In this document: piece by piece, positions 6,968-15,550 of the stretch
Layout of the letters: the number at the start of each line of letters is the position of its first letter
Position numbering within the stretch: position 1 is the first letter of the stretch
Program-made: the position numbers and the translations under genes
From: Acidobacteriota bacterium
GTDB taxonomy: Bacteria > Acidobacteriota > Terriglobia > Bryobacterales > Bryobacteraceae
NCBI GenBank assembly: GCA_947470805.1
Contig: CANIVU010000001.1
Coordinates: forward strand, 1-64,000
Length of the DNA stretch: 64,000 bases
Direction of reading: 5' to 3'
The notes under the pieces: model-generated
What the model was told of the DNA's origin: nothing
Database searches by the model: none
The model's input: the letters and a program-made list of their open reading frames with translations, nothing else

Positions 6968-7480
6968 ATGGCGACTACGCCTTCCCCCATTTCGCGTGTA
7001 TTGATCATCGGTGCCTTTATCGCTGTCGCCTCATCGGCGGGACTGCAGTGGGTTGGCCTATCGGCACAGACCGAAGCGGTTCGGCAGCAGATTTCGCGGC
7101 AGACGCTCGCTGAGTTTTCGCGGGTATTTGCGCGGTACGAGACGGCTCCGGTGCAGGAGAAGCCGGCGGTGGCAGAGCAGTTGACCGGCATGGCAGAACG
7201 GCTATCGCAGTCGACACGGGCGGAATCGCTGGCGTCGGCGTCGCGGCGCGTGGTTGCTTTGGCGTCCTACGAAGACGGCAAGGAGACGCGGGAGAAAGAG
7301 CTGCGGGAGCGACTGCGGGCGGAGATACGCGGGCTGGTGAGTGAGGCGGAGACGCTGGAATCGGCGGCGTTGAGCCGGGCGACGCTATTCAGCACGGTGA
7401 ATCAGGCGCTGCTGGTGATGGCCGTGTTGCTGTGCGGACTTCTAGTGTTTCGCGTGAGCCGGGTGAGTCCAGTCGCCTAG
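6968..7480 (+). CDS. Two-TM membrane protein with extracytoplasmic helical region
   Basis: 170 residues. There is a membrane segment near residues 9-30 (VLIIGAFIAVASSAGLQWVG), then about 105 residues rich in Glu, Arg, Gln and Ala with coiled-coil character. A second membrane segment lies near 147-165 (LLVMAVLLCGLLVF), followed by a very short tail. This layout resembles the sensor half of chemotaxis or kinase proteins without any output domain. The start at 6968 is preferred over 6926, which would overlap the preceding gene. Its last 39 nt overlap the tail of the convergent minus-strand gene. Function unknown. Confidence 0.65.
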   Translation: MATTPSPISRVLIIGAFIAVASSAGLQWVGLSAQTEAVRQQISRQTLAEFSRVFARYETAPVQEKPAVAEQLTGMAERLSQSTRAESLASASRRVVALASYEDGKETREKELRERLRAEIRGLVSEAETLESAALSRATLFSTVNQALLVMAVLLCGLLVFRVSRVSPVA

Positions 7481-7915
7481 CGCTGGTTGCACACGCTCCA
7501 GGCGGGCGCGGTCCCAGAGAGTCCACACATGGCCTTCGCGGCGCTCGTTTTCGATTTCGACGTTGTCGGCATCGAGGAGATACCAGGTTTGGCGAAGCTC
7601 GACCATGTCGCCGGCGATGTTGACGAGACCGGAGAAGCGGACGCGGCCATTCTTGGGCGGGAGGCCGACGAGGATACCGAAGGAATCGGGATCGGTGACG
7701 GCCAGGACCCACATGCGCACGGTGGCGTTGTAGATGAGAAACGGATCGGACTCGTGGGAGATCCCGTAGGGGGCAACGGCGAAGGTCACGGTTTGTCCGT
7801 GCCAAGTCCAGTTGCCGGAGAGCCAGGCAAAGGGATTGAGAGTATGCAGGACACGGGAAGATCTGGCGGCGTCGGCCGCCAGTTGCTCCGTGAATGTCCT
7901 GTATTCCTGGTTCAA
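7442..7915 (-). CDS. Hypothetical lipocalin-like protein
   Basis: 157 residues, no signal peptide. After an amphipathic start it contains PFAWLSGNWTWHGQTVTF and alternating beta-strand-like stretches (MWVLAVTDPDSFGILVG, VELRQTWYLLDADNVEIEN). This pattern suggests a small beta-barrel of the kind found in lipocalin-like/DUF1579-type proteins, but I cannot name the family. It is the last gene of a minus-strand set: 4 nt separate it from the EthD gene upstream. Its 3' end overlaps the convergent membrane-protein gene by 39 nt. Confidence 0.6.
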   Translation of the reverse strand: MNQEYRTFTEQLAADAARSSRVLHTLNPFAWLSGNWTWHGQTVTFAVAPYGISHESDPFLIYNATVRMWVLAVTDPDSFGILVGLPPKNGRVRFSGLVNIAGDMVELRQTWYLLDADNVEIENERREGHVWTLWDRARLERVQPALGDWTHPAHAKH

Positions 7916-7919
7916 GGCC

Positions 7920-8231
7920 CTAGGTGACGATTTCGCTGATCTGGATGGTGGGGGAGGAGCTGGTGTAGTTGGGAATGTCTTCCATGAGCTTGGCGCCGTT
8001 GGACATCATGACGGCGAGGAAGCCTTCGACGGTTTCAAACTGCAGGTGGCCGATGGCGAGGAAGGGGGGCTCCGAGCCGGGGAAGGGGCCGGAGAGGCCT
8101 TTGTCGATTTCGAAGTGTTTGAGGGCGGCACCGAAGACTTCGTGGCAGAGGGCGCTGTGGGTGGACTTGTAGTAATCCATGTCGAAGGTCTTACCTTCAC
8201 CGGCCGGGTACATGACGCTGACTTTAATCAT
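7920..8231 (-). CDS. EthD family protein
   Basis: 103 residues, a typical single-domain length for the dimeric alpha/beta-barrel (ferredoxin-like) EthD family. The N-terminus IKVSVMYPAGEGKTFDMDYY, followed by KSTHSALCHEVFG, and the end IPNYTSSSPTIQISEIV are characteristic. EthD was named from ether-degradation loci, but most members have unknown substrates and may act as small monooxygenases or aldol-type enzymes. The ATG at 8231 has AGGAG 2-6 nt upstream. It lies between the SMP-30 lipoprotein (20 nt) and the lipocalin-like gene (4 nt), so the three are probably one transcript. Confidence 0.88.
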   Translation of the reverse strand: MIKVSVMYPAGEGKTFDMDYYKSTHSALCHEVFGAALKHFEIDKGLSGPFPGSEPPFLAIGHLQFETVEGFLAVMMSNGAKLMEDIPNYTSSSPTIQISEIVT

Positions 8232-8251
8232 TGCTCCTATCTTAAACGTTC

Positions 8252-9193
8252 CTATCTGGTGCCGCCGACGGGCACCGTCGCCTTGTAGACGTAGCCGGTG
8301 ACGCGGGTCATGTCGGAACTGGTGAGATAGAGCGTGTTGGCGTCGGCACCGCGGCCGAACTTACAGTTGGTCAGTGCCTTCTGGTCCGTGGTGATTTTGT
8401 GGGTGATTTTGCCTTCTTTGGTGACGCGGTAGGCGGTGCCGTAGCTGTAGCAAGTCAGCCAGAGGGCGCCTTCCTTGTCGATGTCCATGCCGTCGGCCTG
8501 GCAGCCTTCGATGGTGATGAGGGTTTTGTGGGGGCCGCCGGTGACGGGGAAGACTTCGATCTTGCTGGTGTTGGCGGCGGTGTTGTGGGCGACGTAGAGG
8601 GATTGTTGGTCGGGGCTGATGAGGATGCCGTTGGGGCCGGTGATGGCGTCGGAGAAGAGGGTGGTTTTGCCGGCGGGATCGATCTTGTAGATGGTGCCGT
8701 TGGGGGAGGAGCCATCGTAGCCGTTGGGGTCGGTGAAGAAAATTGTGCCGTCTTTGGCGACGGTGAGGTCGTTGGGACCGGTGGCTGTTTTGGGGTCCTT
8801 TTCGAAGGCTTTGGCGAGGACGGACACCTTCTTGCCGGGAGTTACTTTGAGGACCTGACGTTCGTTGGTGGCGGTGGCGTAGAGGTTGCCGGAGTCGTCG
8901 AGCCAGAGGCCGCCGGGGCCGGCGCCGGTGGCGATGTCGAGATATTTGGCCGCGCCGTCCTTGGCGTTCCATTTGACGACGCCTTTGTAGGTGCCGCGGG
9001 AGGTGAAGAAGAGATTACCAGAGGTGTCGAGGGCGGGGCCTTCGGTGTTGCCCCAGGAGGGGTCGGAGGCGAGGAGGGTTGCCTTGATTTCGACGGGGCC
9101 TTCGGGCTGCTTGGCTACGGGCTTCTCCTGGGGCTGGGTGCAGGCGGAGAGGAGGAGCGTGGTGAGGGTGAGGGTGAGAGTTTGGTGGCGCAT
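8252..9193 (-). CDS. SMP-30/gluconolactonase-like beta-propeller lipoprotein
   Basis: 313 residues. A lipoprotein signal ends in the lipobox LLLSAC, so it is probably anchored in the periplasm. The rest is a six-bladed SMP-30/gluconolaconase/LRE-like propeller: NTEGPALDTSGNLFFTS, GGLWLDDSGNLYATAT, GPNDLTVAKDGTIFFTDPNG, GPNGILISPDQQSLYVA and QADGMDIDKEGALWLTC. The Glu of NTEGP, the Asn of GPNDL and the Asp of ADGMD are the expected divalent-metal ligands. It probably hydrolyses a sugar lactone, though the substrate is unknown. A TATAAT-like -10 on the minus strand at 9209-9204 lies 10 nt before the ATG. Confidence 0.88.
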   Translation of the reverse strand: MRHQTLTLTLTTLLLSACTQPQEKPVAKQPEGPVEIKATLLASDPSWGNTEGPALDTSGNLFFTSRGTYKGVVKWNAKDGAAKYLDIATGAGPGGLWLDDSGNLYATATNERQVLKVTPGKKVSVLAKAFEKDPKTATGPNDLTVAKDGTIFFTDPNGYDGSSPNGTIYKIDPAGKTTLFSDAITGPNGILISPDQQSLYVAHNTAANTSKIEVFPVTGGPHKTLITIEGCQADGMDIDKEGALWLTCYSYGTAYRVTKEGKITHKITTDQKALTNCKFGRGADANTLYLTSSDMTRVTGYVYKATVPVGGTR

Positions 9194-9394
9194 GCCGGAG
9201 GGTATTATATGCCCGTTGTGATGCGGTTGGTTTGGTTGTGATTGCTACTGAGCCAGCCGCTGCCGAGACCGGATTTGACTTGGGTTTTGAGTTTCATGCT
9301 TTTTCCTTTTCGAATTGGGTTCTATTTGGGCTAACGGAAGCGGCGGGGGAATCGTATCAGGGCGCGGAACCTTTTTTGCGCGTGAGGCACCTGA

Positions 9395-9400
9395 TAAAGT
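9395..9400 (+). promoter_or_regulatory. -10 element placing the transcript start at the ATG (leaderless gene)
   Basis: TAAAGT at 9395-9400 lies 6 nt before the ATG at 9407, so the expected start of transcription coincides with the start codon. TTTTTG at 9373-9378 is a possible -35 (16-nt spacer). No Shine-Dalgarno sequence is present. Confidence 0.4.
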
Positions 9401-9406
9401 TTAGGC

Positions 9407-10177
9407 ATGCGATTTTTACCCGTTCTTTGGATTCTGTGCGTGGCGCCACTGTTGGCGGAGGATTTCTGGAAGACCAAACCGTATACGGAATGGAACGAGA
9501 AAGAGCTTAAGAAGCTGCTGACCAATTCGCCGTGGGCGAAGGAGGTGACGGCGGTGTTGCCTGGTGGTGGGGGCGGCGGCGGGACGGGCGGAGGACGCGG
9601 TGGCGGTGGCGGACGCGGTGGCGGCGGACGGGGCGGCGGCGGGGCCGGTGGCGGCGGTGGAATGGATGTCGAAACGATGGGCGGGGGAGCGGGCGCGAAT
9701 GTGGGCGGGGGAGGGGCGGTTGGCGGCGGCGGGGGAGGATCGGCACCGGCGGTGACGGCCAAGGTACGGTGGCAGACGGCGATGCCTGTGAAGCAGGCGC
9801 TGGTGAAGATGAAGTACGGGGCCGAAGCGGCGACGTCGACACAAGCGCAGCAGGTGCTGACGGCGAAGAACGATATCTACGTTTTGGTTCTGGAAGGGTT
9901 GCCGCAGCGGATGGCGCAGATGGGCGGGGCGAAGTTGCAGGAGAATTTGAAGAAATCGACGGTGTTGAAGCACGGGGATAAGACGCCGATTTCGCCGGCA
10001 CAGGTAGAGATTGGGGTCGCTGATAAGCAGATCCTGATTTACTTTGCGTTCCCGAAGACGGATGAGATTGTGCTGGAAGACAAAGACGTGGAGTTTGTGT
10101 CGAAGGTGGGGCCGGCGGAATTCCGGAAGAAGTTCAAGCTGGCGGATATGGTGGTGGACGGGAAGTTGACGCTGTAG
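9407..10177 (+). CDS. Secreted glycine-rich protein of acidobacterial type
   Basis: 256 residues. A signal peptide (MRFLPVLWILCVAPLLA) is followed by FWKTKPYTEWNEKELKKLL and TNSPWAKEVTAV, the opening of an exported family common in Acidobacteria and often noted near GWxTD-domain proteins. Residues about 52-112 are almost pure glycine with some Arg and Ala. The C-terminal half (about 115-256) is a mixed alpha/beta domain (AKVRWQTAMPVKQALVKMKYG, then VLVLEGLPQRMA, and KQILIYFAFPKTDEIVLEDK). Nothing catalytic can be seen. The next gene begins 1 nt after its stop, so the two are translationally coupled. Confidence 0.75.
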   Translation: MRFLPVLWILCVAPLLAEDFWKTKPYTEWNEKELKKLLTNSPWAKEVTAVLPGGGGGGGTGGGRGGGGGRGGGGRGGGGAGGGGGMDVETMGGGAGANVGGGGAVGGGGGGSAPAVTAKVRWQTAMPVKQALVKMKYGAEAATSTQAQQVLTAKNDIYVLVLEGLPQRMAQMGGAKLQENLKKSTVLKHGDKTPISPAQVEIGVADKQILIYFAFPKTDEIVLEDKDVEFVSKVGPAEFRKKFKLADMVVDGKLTL

Positions 10178-10178
10178 T

Positions 10179-11960
10179 ATGCGGGTGGCGATTGGGGTTT
10201 TGGCGTGCGTGGCGGTGTACGGGCAGATCAACTCTGTCCCGTTGCCGGAGGGGGCTGCGATTTATGGGGCGCCGGGGGCGCGGACTGTTTTGGTGACCCA
10301 TGCGCGGCGGGACGTATTGTGGGCGGCGGGGGAAGCGGGGCTGGTGGCGCCGGAGGGGGAGGCGCGGCTGATTTCCGAGGCCGGTAAGTTCTGGTCGTTA
10401 TTCCGGCAGACCCGGTTCCATGACTATGCGCAGAAGTCGACGAAGGTACCGGAGCGGGAGTATGCAGTTACGCGGACGGTGAAGGGCGGGGACACGCTGA
10501 CTTATGGCGATGTTACTGTGCGAGTTATCGACACGCCGGGATTTACGCCGGGGGCGGTTTCGTATGTGTATGAACGGGGCGGGAAGAAGTATGTGGCGAC
10601 GGGGGATTTGATTTATAACGGCGGGCGGCTATTTGATCTGTATAGCTTGCAGGACGCGGTGGCGGAGACGAAGACGCGGGGGTATCACGGGTTTGCGGCG
10701 CGCGCGGGGCAGTTGATTGCGAGCTTACGGAAGGTGCGGGAGGTGGGGGCGGACGTTTTGGTGCCGGCGCGCGGGCCGGTGATTACAAAGCCCGCGGCGG
10801 AGATTGACCTGTTGATCGGGCGGCTGCAGGCGCTGTTGGATAGTCACTTCGCGACCGATGCGCTGCGGTGGTATTGGGGGCCCGAGAGCTGGCAGACGCG
10901 GGCGACGCTGGCGATGGGGAAGGCGCCGTCGGCACCGATGCCGATGGCGGTGGAACGCGATTTGCCGGGGTATGTGATTGCAATCGGGAATTCGCGACTG
11001 CTGGTTTCGACGACCGGGGCGGCGTTTTTGCTGGACGCGGGGTATCCGCAGATTGTGGAGAAATTGGAAGAGTTGCAGGCGGCGGGGCGATTCCGGAATT
11101 TGGAGGGAGTGTGGGTGACGCATTACCACGACGACCACACGGACCATGTTTCCAAAGTCGCGAAGAAGTTTGGGGCGAAGGTATTTTTCAACGAACGGAT
11201 CAAGGACATCGTGGAGAATCCGGGGCGGTACCGGATGCCGTGTTTGACCACCAGCCCGATTGCGGGCGACGCGCGGGGCGAGGGAGAGCGGTGGGCGTGG
11301 CGGGAGTTTCAGTTCACGAGTTACTTCTTTCCGGGGCAGACGCTGTATCACGGAGGACTTTCGGTGGAGCGGGAGGGGGCGGAGAAGTTATTCTTCGTTG
11401 GCGACTCGTTTACGCCTTCGGGCACTGATGATTACTGTTTGCAGAACCGGAATTTCGTGCATGCCAATGAAGGGTACCGGTATTGCCTGGACTTACTGGA
11501 GAAGCTGGGCGGGACGCATTGGCTGATTAACCAGCACGTGTTGCCGATGTTCCGGTATGACGCGGGGCAGATGGGGCGGATGCGGGAAGAGTTGTCGAAG
11601 CGGGAGAGGCTGCTGGCGGAGTTGACTCCGTTGCCGGATGCTAACTATGCGGTGGATGAGAGCTGGGCGCGGATCTATCCGTATTCTTCCCGGGGGAAGC
11701 GGGTTTCGGTGGAGTTGCGGGTCGACAACCATACGGCGAAACCGCAGGAGTTCCGGGTGCGGTGGAATGTGCCGAAGGGGTGGGAACTGGTGAGCGGGGA
11801 GCAACGGGCGACGGTGGCGGGCAAGGGTACGGGCACGTTCAAGGCTGTGTTGCAGGCGGTGGATGCGGCGGAGGTTTCGGTGCTGACGGTGGATGTTGCG
11901 TTTGCCGGGTTTGATTTGCGGCGGTGGACGGAAGCGCTGTTGGAACGCGATGGCGAGTGA
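10179..11960 (+). CDS. Secreted tandem metallo-beta-lactamase-fold protein, first copy degenerate
   Basis: 593 residues with a signal peptide (MRVAIGVLACVAVYG). Residues about 15-210 form a metallo-beta-lactamase-like half with DTPGFTPGAVSYVYERG and KKYVATGDLIYNGG but no HxHxDH motif. Residues about 255-475 are a second, complete half: VWVTHYHDDHTDH near residue 310 supplies the zinc ligands, followed by LFFVGDSFTPSGTDDYC and HWLINQHVLPMF. The last about 100 residues look like an Ig-like/NPCBM-associated beta domain (RVSVELRVDNHTAKPQEFRV). It is probably an extracytoplasmic hydrolase of unknown substrate. Its 3' end overlaps the YkgJ-like gene by 11 nt. Confidence 0.8.
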   Translation: MRVAIGVLACVAVYGQINSVPLPEGAAIYGAPGARTVLVTHARRDVLWAAGEAGLVAPEGEARLISEAGKFWSLFRQTRFHDYAQKSTKVPEREYAVTRTVKGGDTLTYGDVTVRVIDTPGFTPGAVSYVYERGGKKYVATGDLIYNGGRLFDLYSLQDAVAETKTRGYHGFAARAGQLIASLRKVREVGADVLVPARGPVITKPAAEIDLLIGRLQALLDSHFATDALRWYWGPESWQTRATLAMGKAPSAPMPMAVERDLPGYVIAIGNSRLLVSTTGAAFLLDAGYPQIVEKLEELQAAGRFRNLEGVWVTHYHDDHTDHVSKVAKKFGAKVFFNERIKDIVENPGRYRMPCLTTSPIAGDARGEGERWAWREFQFTSYFFPGQTLYHGGLSVEREGAEKLFFVGDSFTPSGTDDYCLQNRNFVHANEGYRYCLDLLEKLGGTHWLINQHVLPMFRYDAGQMGRMREELSKRERLLAELTPLPDANYAVDESWARIYPYSSRGKRVSVELRVDNHTAKPQEFRVRWNVPKGWELVSGEQRATVAGKGTGTFKAVLQAVDAAEVSVLTVDVAFAGFDLRRWTEALLERDGE

Positions 11961-12495
11961 CGCGGAGCTAGTCCAGATTGTGGATGCGGCGGTGGCGGAG
12001 GCGACGCGGCGGGCAGGGGCGGCGCTGGCTTGCAAGAGCGGGTGCACGCATTGTTGTATTGGTCCGTTTGCGGTGACGGAGCGGGATTTGGCACGTTTGC
12101 GGGAGGGGTTTGCGGCGGTGGGGGATGAGCGGATGGCGGCCCGGTTCCGGGAGGCTCGGGAGGTGATGCGGGAGGGGTTTCCGGGGGATTGGGAGAGCGG
12201 GGGGGTGACTGATTTGGGCGCGGCGGATTTGTTTGATCTGGCGCATCCTTGGCTTCCCTGCCCTGTATTGGATTTGGAGACGGGGGCTTGCGGGTTACAT
12301 GCGTGGCGGCCGGTGGCTTGCCGGTTGCATGGGCCGGCGTTACGGATTGACGGGGTGGATTTGCGGCATTGCCGGTTGAATTATGTGGGGATGGATGGGG
12401 CGGAGGTTGAGGGGTTGCGGGTGAGCGTGGAGACGCCGGAGGTGGAGGAGAGTACGTTGACTTACATTGCCTGGGCGGTAAGGAACGGGGATTGA
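11950..12495 (+). CDS. YkgJ-type cysteine-cluster protein (putative Fe-S or zinc)
   Basis: 181 residues. The Cys pattern of the UPF0153/CxxCxxCC (YkgJ) family is complete: CKSGCTHCC near residues 28-36, LPCPVLD, GACGLHAWRPVACRLHGP and RHCRLNY. These cysteines are expected to bind an iron-sulfur cluster or zinc; the family's biochemical role is not established. The ATG at 11950 was chosen because it begins just inside the end of the preceding gene (11-nt overlap) and gives MASDAELVQIVDAAV; an earlier frame start would run far into the upstream gene. Cytoplasmic. Confidence 0.88.
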   Translation: MASDAELVQIVDAAVAEATRRAGAALACKSGCTHCCIGPFAVTERDLARLREGFAAVGDERMAARFREAREVMREGFPGDWESGGVTDLGAADLFDLAHPWLPCPVLDLETGACGLHAWRPVACRLHGPALRIDGVDLRHCRLNYVGMDGAEVEGLRVSVETPEVEESTLTYIAWAVRNGD

Positions 12496-12501
12496 CGGAC
12501 G

Positions 12502-12561
12502 GGGGAACACTCTTCGTTTCGGACAGAGGAGAGCCATCGGACTGGGGATCAGAGTGTCCCC
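12502..12561. repeat. Inverted repeat GGGGAACACTCT ... AGAGTGTCCCC
   Basis: Arms at 12502-12513 and 12551-12561 are reverse complements except for one extra base, with a 37-nt spacer. It lies in the 89-nt gap between convergent genes. There is no T tract, so it is not a typical intrinsic terminator; a REP-like element or a transcript-protecting hairpin is more likely. Confidence 0.55.
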
Positions 12562-12584
12562 ACGCTGTGGCGGGGTGAAGGGAT

Positions 12585-14714
12585 TTATAAGGTGGCGGCT
12601 TTTGTTAGTGAGTCGACGGTCCAGGTCGCTTGATCGAAGACTTCTAAGTTACGAGTTTTTTCGTATAACTTGCGCACTTCGTCGCCGGGGAGGCGGCGGC
12701 CGGCGCCGTCTAACATACCGCCTAAGACGATTTTGCGGGCCTGGGACTGGGCGGTGATGTCGGGCAGGTCGGTATGTTCCAGGAGGCCGGGGACGAAGTT
12801 AGCGAAAGCGTGGCCGTAGTTTTCGGTTTCGACGATGCTGCGGAAAGAGGTGAGGCCGCCGGCGACGTAGAGACGGTTGATATTGGGCGTGAGGGCGGAG
12901 GCGCACTGGGCGGGGACGGTGAGCTTGCCCTGGGCGGCGAGAAGGATGGGACGGTTCTGCAGGGCAGGGTGGGCCTTGGCGGCACGGATGACGGAGAGAA
13001 TGTCGGTGACGCGCTGGCCGAGCATCGGCTTGCCGAGCATGAGGCCGGCCCAGGCGTAGGCTTCCTCGTCGTTGTGGGAGCGGGCGTGGCGGGGGTTGCC
13101 GGGACCCATTTCGGGGAGCAGGTCGCCGAGGCCGCGGAGGTCGGGGACGCAGACGGCGAAGCCTTGTAAAGCGAGGTTTTGGTAGAGTTCGCCTTCGTGC
13201 CAGTCGGTATTGCGGCCGGAGGAATCGAGCACGACGATGAGGGGGCGGGGGCCGCGCGCGGGGCGCGGGAGGAAGAGCCAGGCGGGGAGGAAGACGTGGG
13301 GGGCGGAGGGGATTTCGAGGGCCTCGATTTCGACGCCGCGGCTGATGGTGCGGCGGAGGGTCTGGTATGTCGCCGCGGGGGGACGGTCGAGGCGAAGGAG
13401 GCGGTCGAGCGGGACGGGCGTCATGCGGCCGAGGCGGCGGCGGTTCATTTGATGGGGCGTGACGCTGGAGAGATTGCGAACGGTGGAGCCGTTTTCGGTG
13501 CAGAGGAGCGAATCTTCGGGTTCGGGCTGGGTGGCGGGCTCCTCCGTGACGCCTTTGACGTCGGCACGGAACCAGCGGAGGAACCAGTTATAGATTTGCA
13601 GCCGGGAATCGTAGGCGAGAGAGTGGGGGAGAGGGGTGGAAGCCCAGGCGAGATGATCCTGTTTCCCGAGTAAGTCGTAGACCTTTTTCAGCTTCTGGAA
13701 TTCCTCCCAGCCGGAGGCGATGTATTGGGGCGAGTAAGTGCCGAAGAAATCCTTATCACTTACGCTGATTAGCAGGGGCTTGCCGGCGAAGGGGTAGAGG
13801 AGGTCCCAGCGGTCGAAGTTATTGGGGGCGGAATCGATCAAGTTTTGTTCGGCGTCATCGGTGGAGCCGGGGGCGGTGAAGCCGGGGGTGGCGTAGCTCT
13901 CGGTAATGGCACTGGCGAGTGCGGCGACGGAGACGCGGTCGTCGACGGCGAGGAGGAACATGGAGTCCGTTCCGCCGCCGGACTGGCCGGTGGTGCCGAT
14001 GCGGGAGCGATCGACGTAGGGGAGGGAGTAGAGATAATCGACGGCGCGGACGGCGTCCCAGGTTTGGAGGCGGGTGGCGGTATCGCCGGTGAGGAGCATC
14101 TGGCGGCCGGCGGTGGAGTGTTCGTCGTCGACGGAGCCGGTGCGGGTGCGTTTGCCGGAAGAGTCGGGGTAGTAGATGCGTTCGCCCTGGCCCATGGGGT
14201 CGAAGCCGAAGGCTACGAAGCCTAGCTTTGCGAGGCCTTGGCAGAGGCGCTGGTAGGCGGGGTAGGACTTGCCCTGCGGGGCGTGGCCCATCTGCACGAT
14301 GACGGCGGGGATGGGGCGGCGGACGCGGGTGGGAACGTAGAGATTGCCGGTGACGTGGAAGCCGGGGCGGGATTCGAAGACCACTTTATCGACGCGGTAG
14401 GTGGGGCGTTCGATGGAGCCGGTGACGCGGGCGTTGAGGGGAGTACGTTCGGGCTGGCCGCCGATGAGGGACCAGAATTTCTGGCGGGCCCAGCGGCGGC
14501 GTTCGGCTACGAGTTCGGGGGTGGTGAGTTTGGCGAGATCGTCATTGCGGCGTTTGTGCGCGGCAAGCGCGAGTTCCCGCAGATAGGCGGGAAGGCAGTG
14601 CGCGTATTGACGGTATGCGACGCCGGGGTAGGGCGGCGTCTCCTGCCAGGCTGGGAGGTTACCAGCGGCGGTGACGGCGGCGCTTCCGAGGCGTAGCCAT
14701 TGACGACGATTCAT
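12585..14714 (-). CDS. Tat-exported tandem alpha/beta hydrolase (acetylxylan-esterase-like), second domain lacking the nucleophile
   Basis: 709 residues starting at MNRRQWLRLGSAAVTAAG, a twin-arginine signal; a frame start 42 nt earlier would put the signal too far in. The first domain (about 75-400) is a full alpha/beta hydrolase with RIGTTGQSGGGTDSM carrying the nucleophilic serine and FGFDPMGQGERIYY, like acetylxylan-esterase or Abhydrolase_7 proteins. The second (about 450-700) keeps the fold (RPLIVVLDSSGRN, AVCVPDLRGLGD), but the nucleophile elbow reads ILLAAQGKLT, without serine. It probably deacylates plant or microbial polysaccharide in the periplasm. It is divergent from the GNAT gene (43-nt gap). 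Confidence 0.82.
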   Translation of the reverse strand: MNRRQWLRLGSAAVTAAGNLPAWQETPPYPGVAYRQYAHCLPAYLRELALAAHKRRNDDLAKLTTPELVAERRRWARQKFWSLIGGQPERTPLNARVTGSIERPTYRVDKVVFESRPGFHVTGNLYVPTRVRRPIPAVIVQMGHAPQGKSYPAYQRLCQGLAKLGFVAFGFDPMGQGERIYYPDSSGKRTRTGSVDDEHSTAGRQMLLTGDTATRLQTWDAVRAVDYLYSLPYVDRSRIGTTGQSGGGTDSMFLLAVDDRVSVAALASAITESYATPGFTAPGSTDDAEQNLIDSAPNNFDRWDLLYPFAGKPLLISVSDKDFFGTYSPQYIASGWEEFQKLKKVYDLLGKQDHLAWASTPLPHSLAYDSRLQIYNWFLRWFRADVKGVTEEPATQPEPEDSLLCTENGSTVRNLSSVTPHQMNRRRLGRMTPVPLDRLLRLDRPPAATYQTLRRTISRGVEIEALEIPSAPHVFLPAWLFLPRPARGPRPLIVVLDSSGRNTDWHEGELYQNLALQGFAVCVPDLRGLGDLLPEMGPGNPRHARSHNDEEAYAWAGLMLGKPMLGQRVTDILSVIRAAKAHPALQNRPILLAAQGKLTVPAQCASALTPNINRLYVAGGLTSFRSIVETENYGHAFANFVPGLLEHTDLPDITAQSQARKIVLGGMLDGAGRRLPGDEVRKLYEKTRNLEVFDQATWTVDSLTKAATL

Positions 14715-14757
14715 CGGGCGGATTGTCTCCTCTGAGTATGGCAAGAATAGAAGCACG

Positions 14758-15504
14758 ATGCCGAAGATTCGACTGCTGGGCCAAGGGGACGTGACCGATT
14801 GTATGCGATTGAAGGAGGCGGCGGGGTGGAACCAGACGGCGGCGGATTGGATGGCTTTGCTGGCGGCTTCGCCCGGTGGCTGTTTTGGGGTGGAAGAAGA
14901 TGGGAGGGTGGTGGCGTCGGCGACGGCGGTAGCGGATGGGGGCGTGGGCTGGGTGGGGATGGTATTGACTGACCCGGCGTATCGGGGGCGGGGGTTGGCG
15001 ACGGCTTTGTTGGGGGAGACGTTGGCGTATTTGGATGGGGTGGTGGAGACGGTGAAGCTGGACGCGACGGCGGCGGGGGAGCCGTTGTACCGGAAGCTGG
15101 GGTTTGTGGAGGAGGCGGTGATTGAGCGGTGGGTGGGTGAGGTTCCGTTTTCCGGGGCTGGTTCGGCGGGGCGGTATGGGGGGCCGTTGCGGCATTCGCC
15201 GGCGGTGCCGGTGGATGTATGCGCGGAGTGTGAAGGGGCGTGGGGCGCGGGGCGGGCGGGGAGTTCGGCGTTTTATTTTGGACCTTGTTATGGGGTTTCG
15301 GAGGCCGCGGTGGAGGGGGTGGCCCGGGCTGTTTTGGGCGGGCGGGGGCGGGCGATGTGGGACCTGTTTCCGGAGCATCCGGCGGCGGGGGTGGCGGGGC
15401 GGTTGGGGTTTGTGCCCGCTCGGCGACTGTTGCGGATGGTGCGGGGGCGGGCGGTGCCGACGGCGGGGGATGTGTATGCGATTGCCGGGTTTGAGTGGGG
15501 ATAA
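14758..15504 (+). CDS. GNAT-family N-acetyltransferase
   Basis: 248 residues. The N-terminal half is a standard GNAT domain: MRLKEAAGWNQTAADW, then VGMVLTDPAYRGRGLATALL (acetyl-CoA binding motif A, RGRGLA) and PLYRKLGFVEE. The C-terminal half (about 150-248) is a second, weaker GNAT-like half ending GRLGFVPARRLLRMVRG, so this is a two-domain acetyltransferase of the kind seen with small amine or unknown substrates. It starts 43 nt from the divergent hydrolase gene with no clear Shine-Dalgarno site. Substrate unknown; cytoplasmic. Confidence 0.85.
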   Translation: MPKIRLLGQGDVTDCMRLKEAAGWNQTAADWMALLAASPGGCFGVEEDGRVVASATAVADGGVGWVGMVLTDPAYRGRGLATALLGETLAYLDGVVETVKLDATAAGEPLYRKLGFVEEAVIERWVGEVPFSGAGSAGRYGGPLRHSPAVPVDVCAECEGAWGAGRAGSSAFYFGPCYGVSEAAVEGVARAVLGGRGRAMWDLFPEHPAAGVAGRLGFVPARRLLRMVRGRAVPTAGDVYAIAGFEWG

Positions 15505-15550
15505 TTCTTCGCGGCTTGCCGGCTTTGGTAGACTCACGGTTGGTCGCGTG

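Noticed and set aside
9561-9745. Tandem repeat or CRISPR-like array
   Set aside because: The G-rich repetition is an in-frame glycine-rich segment of a secreted protein, without spacers or constant repeats.
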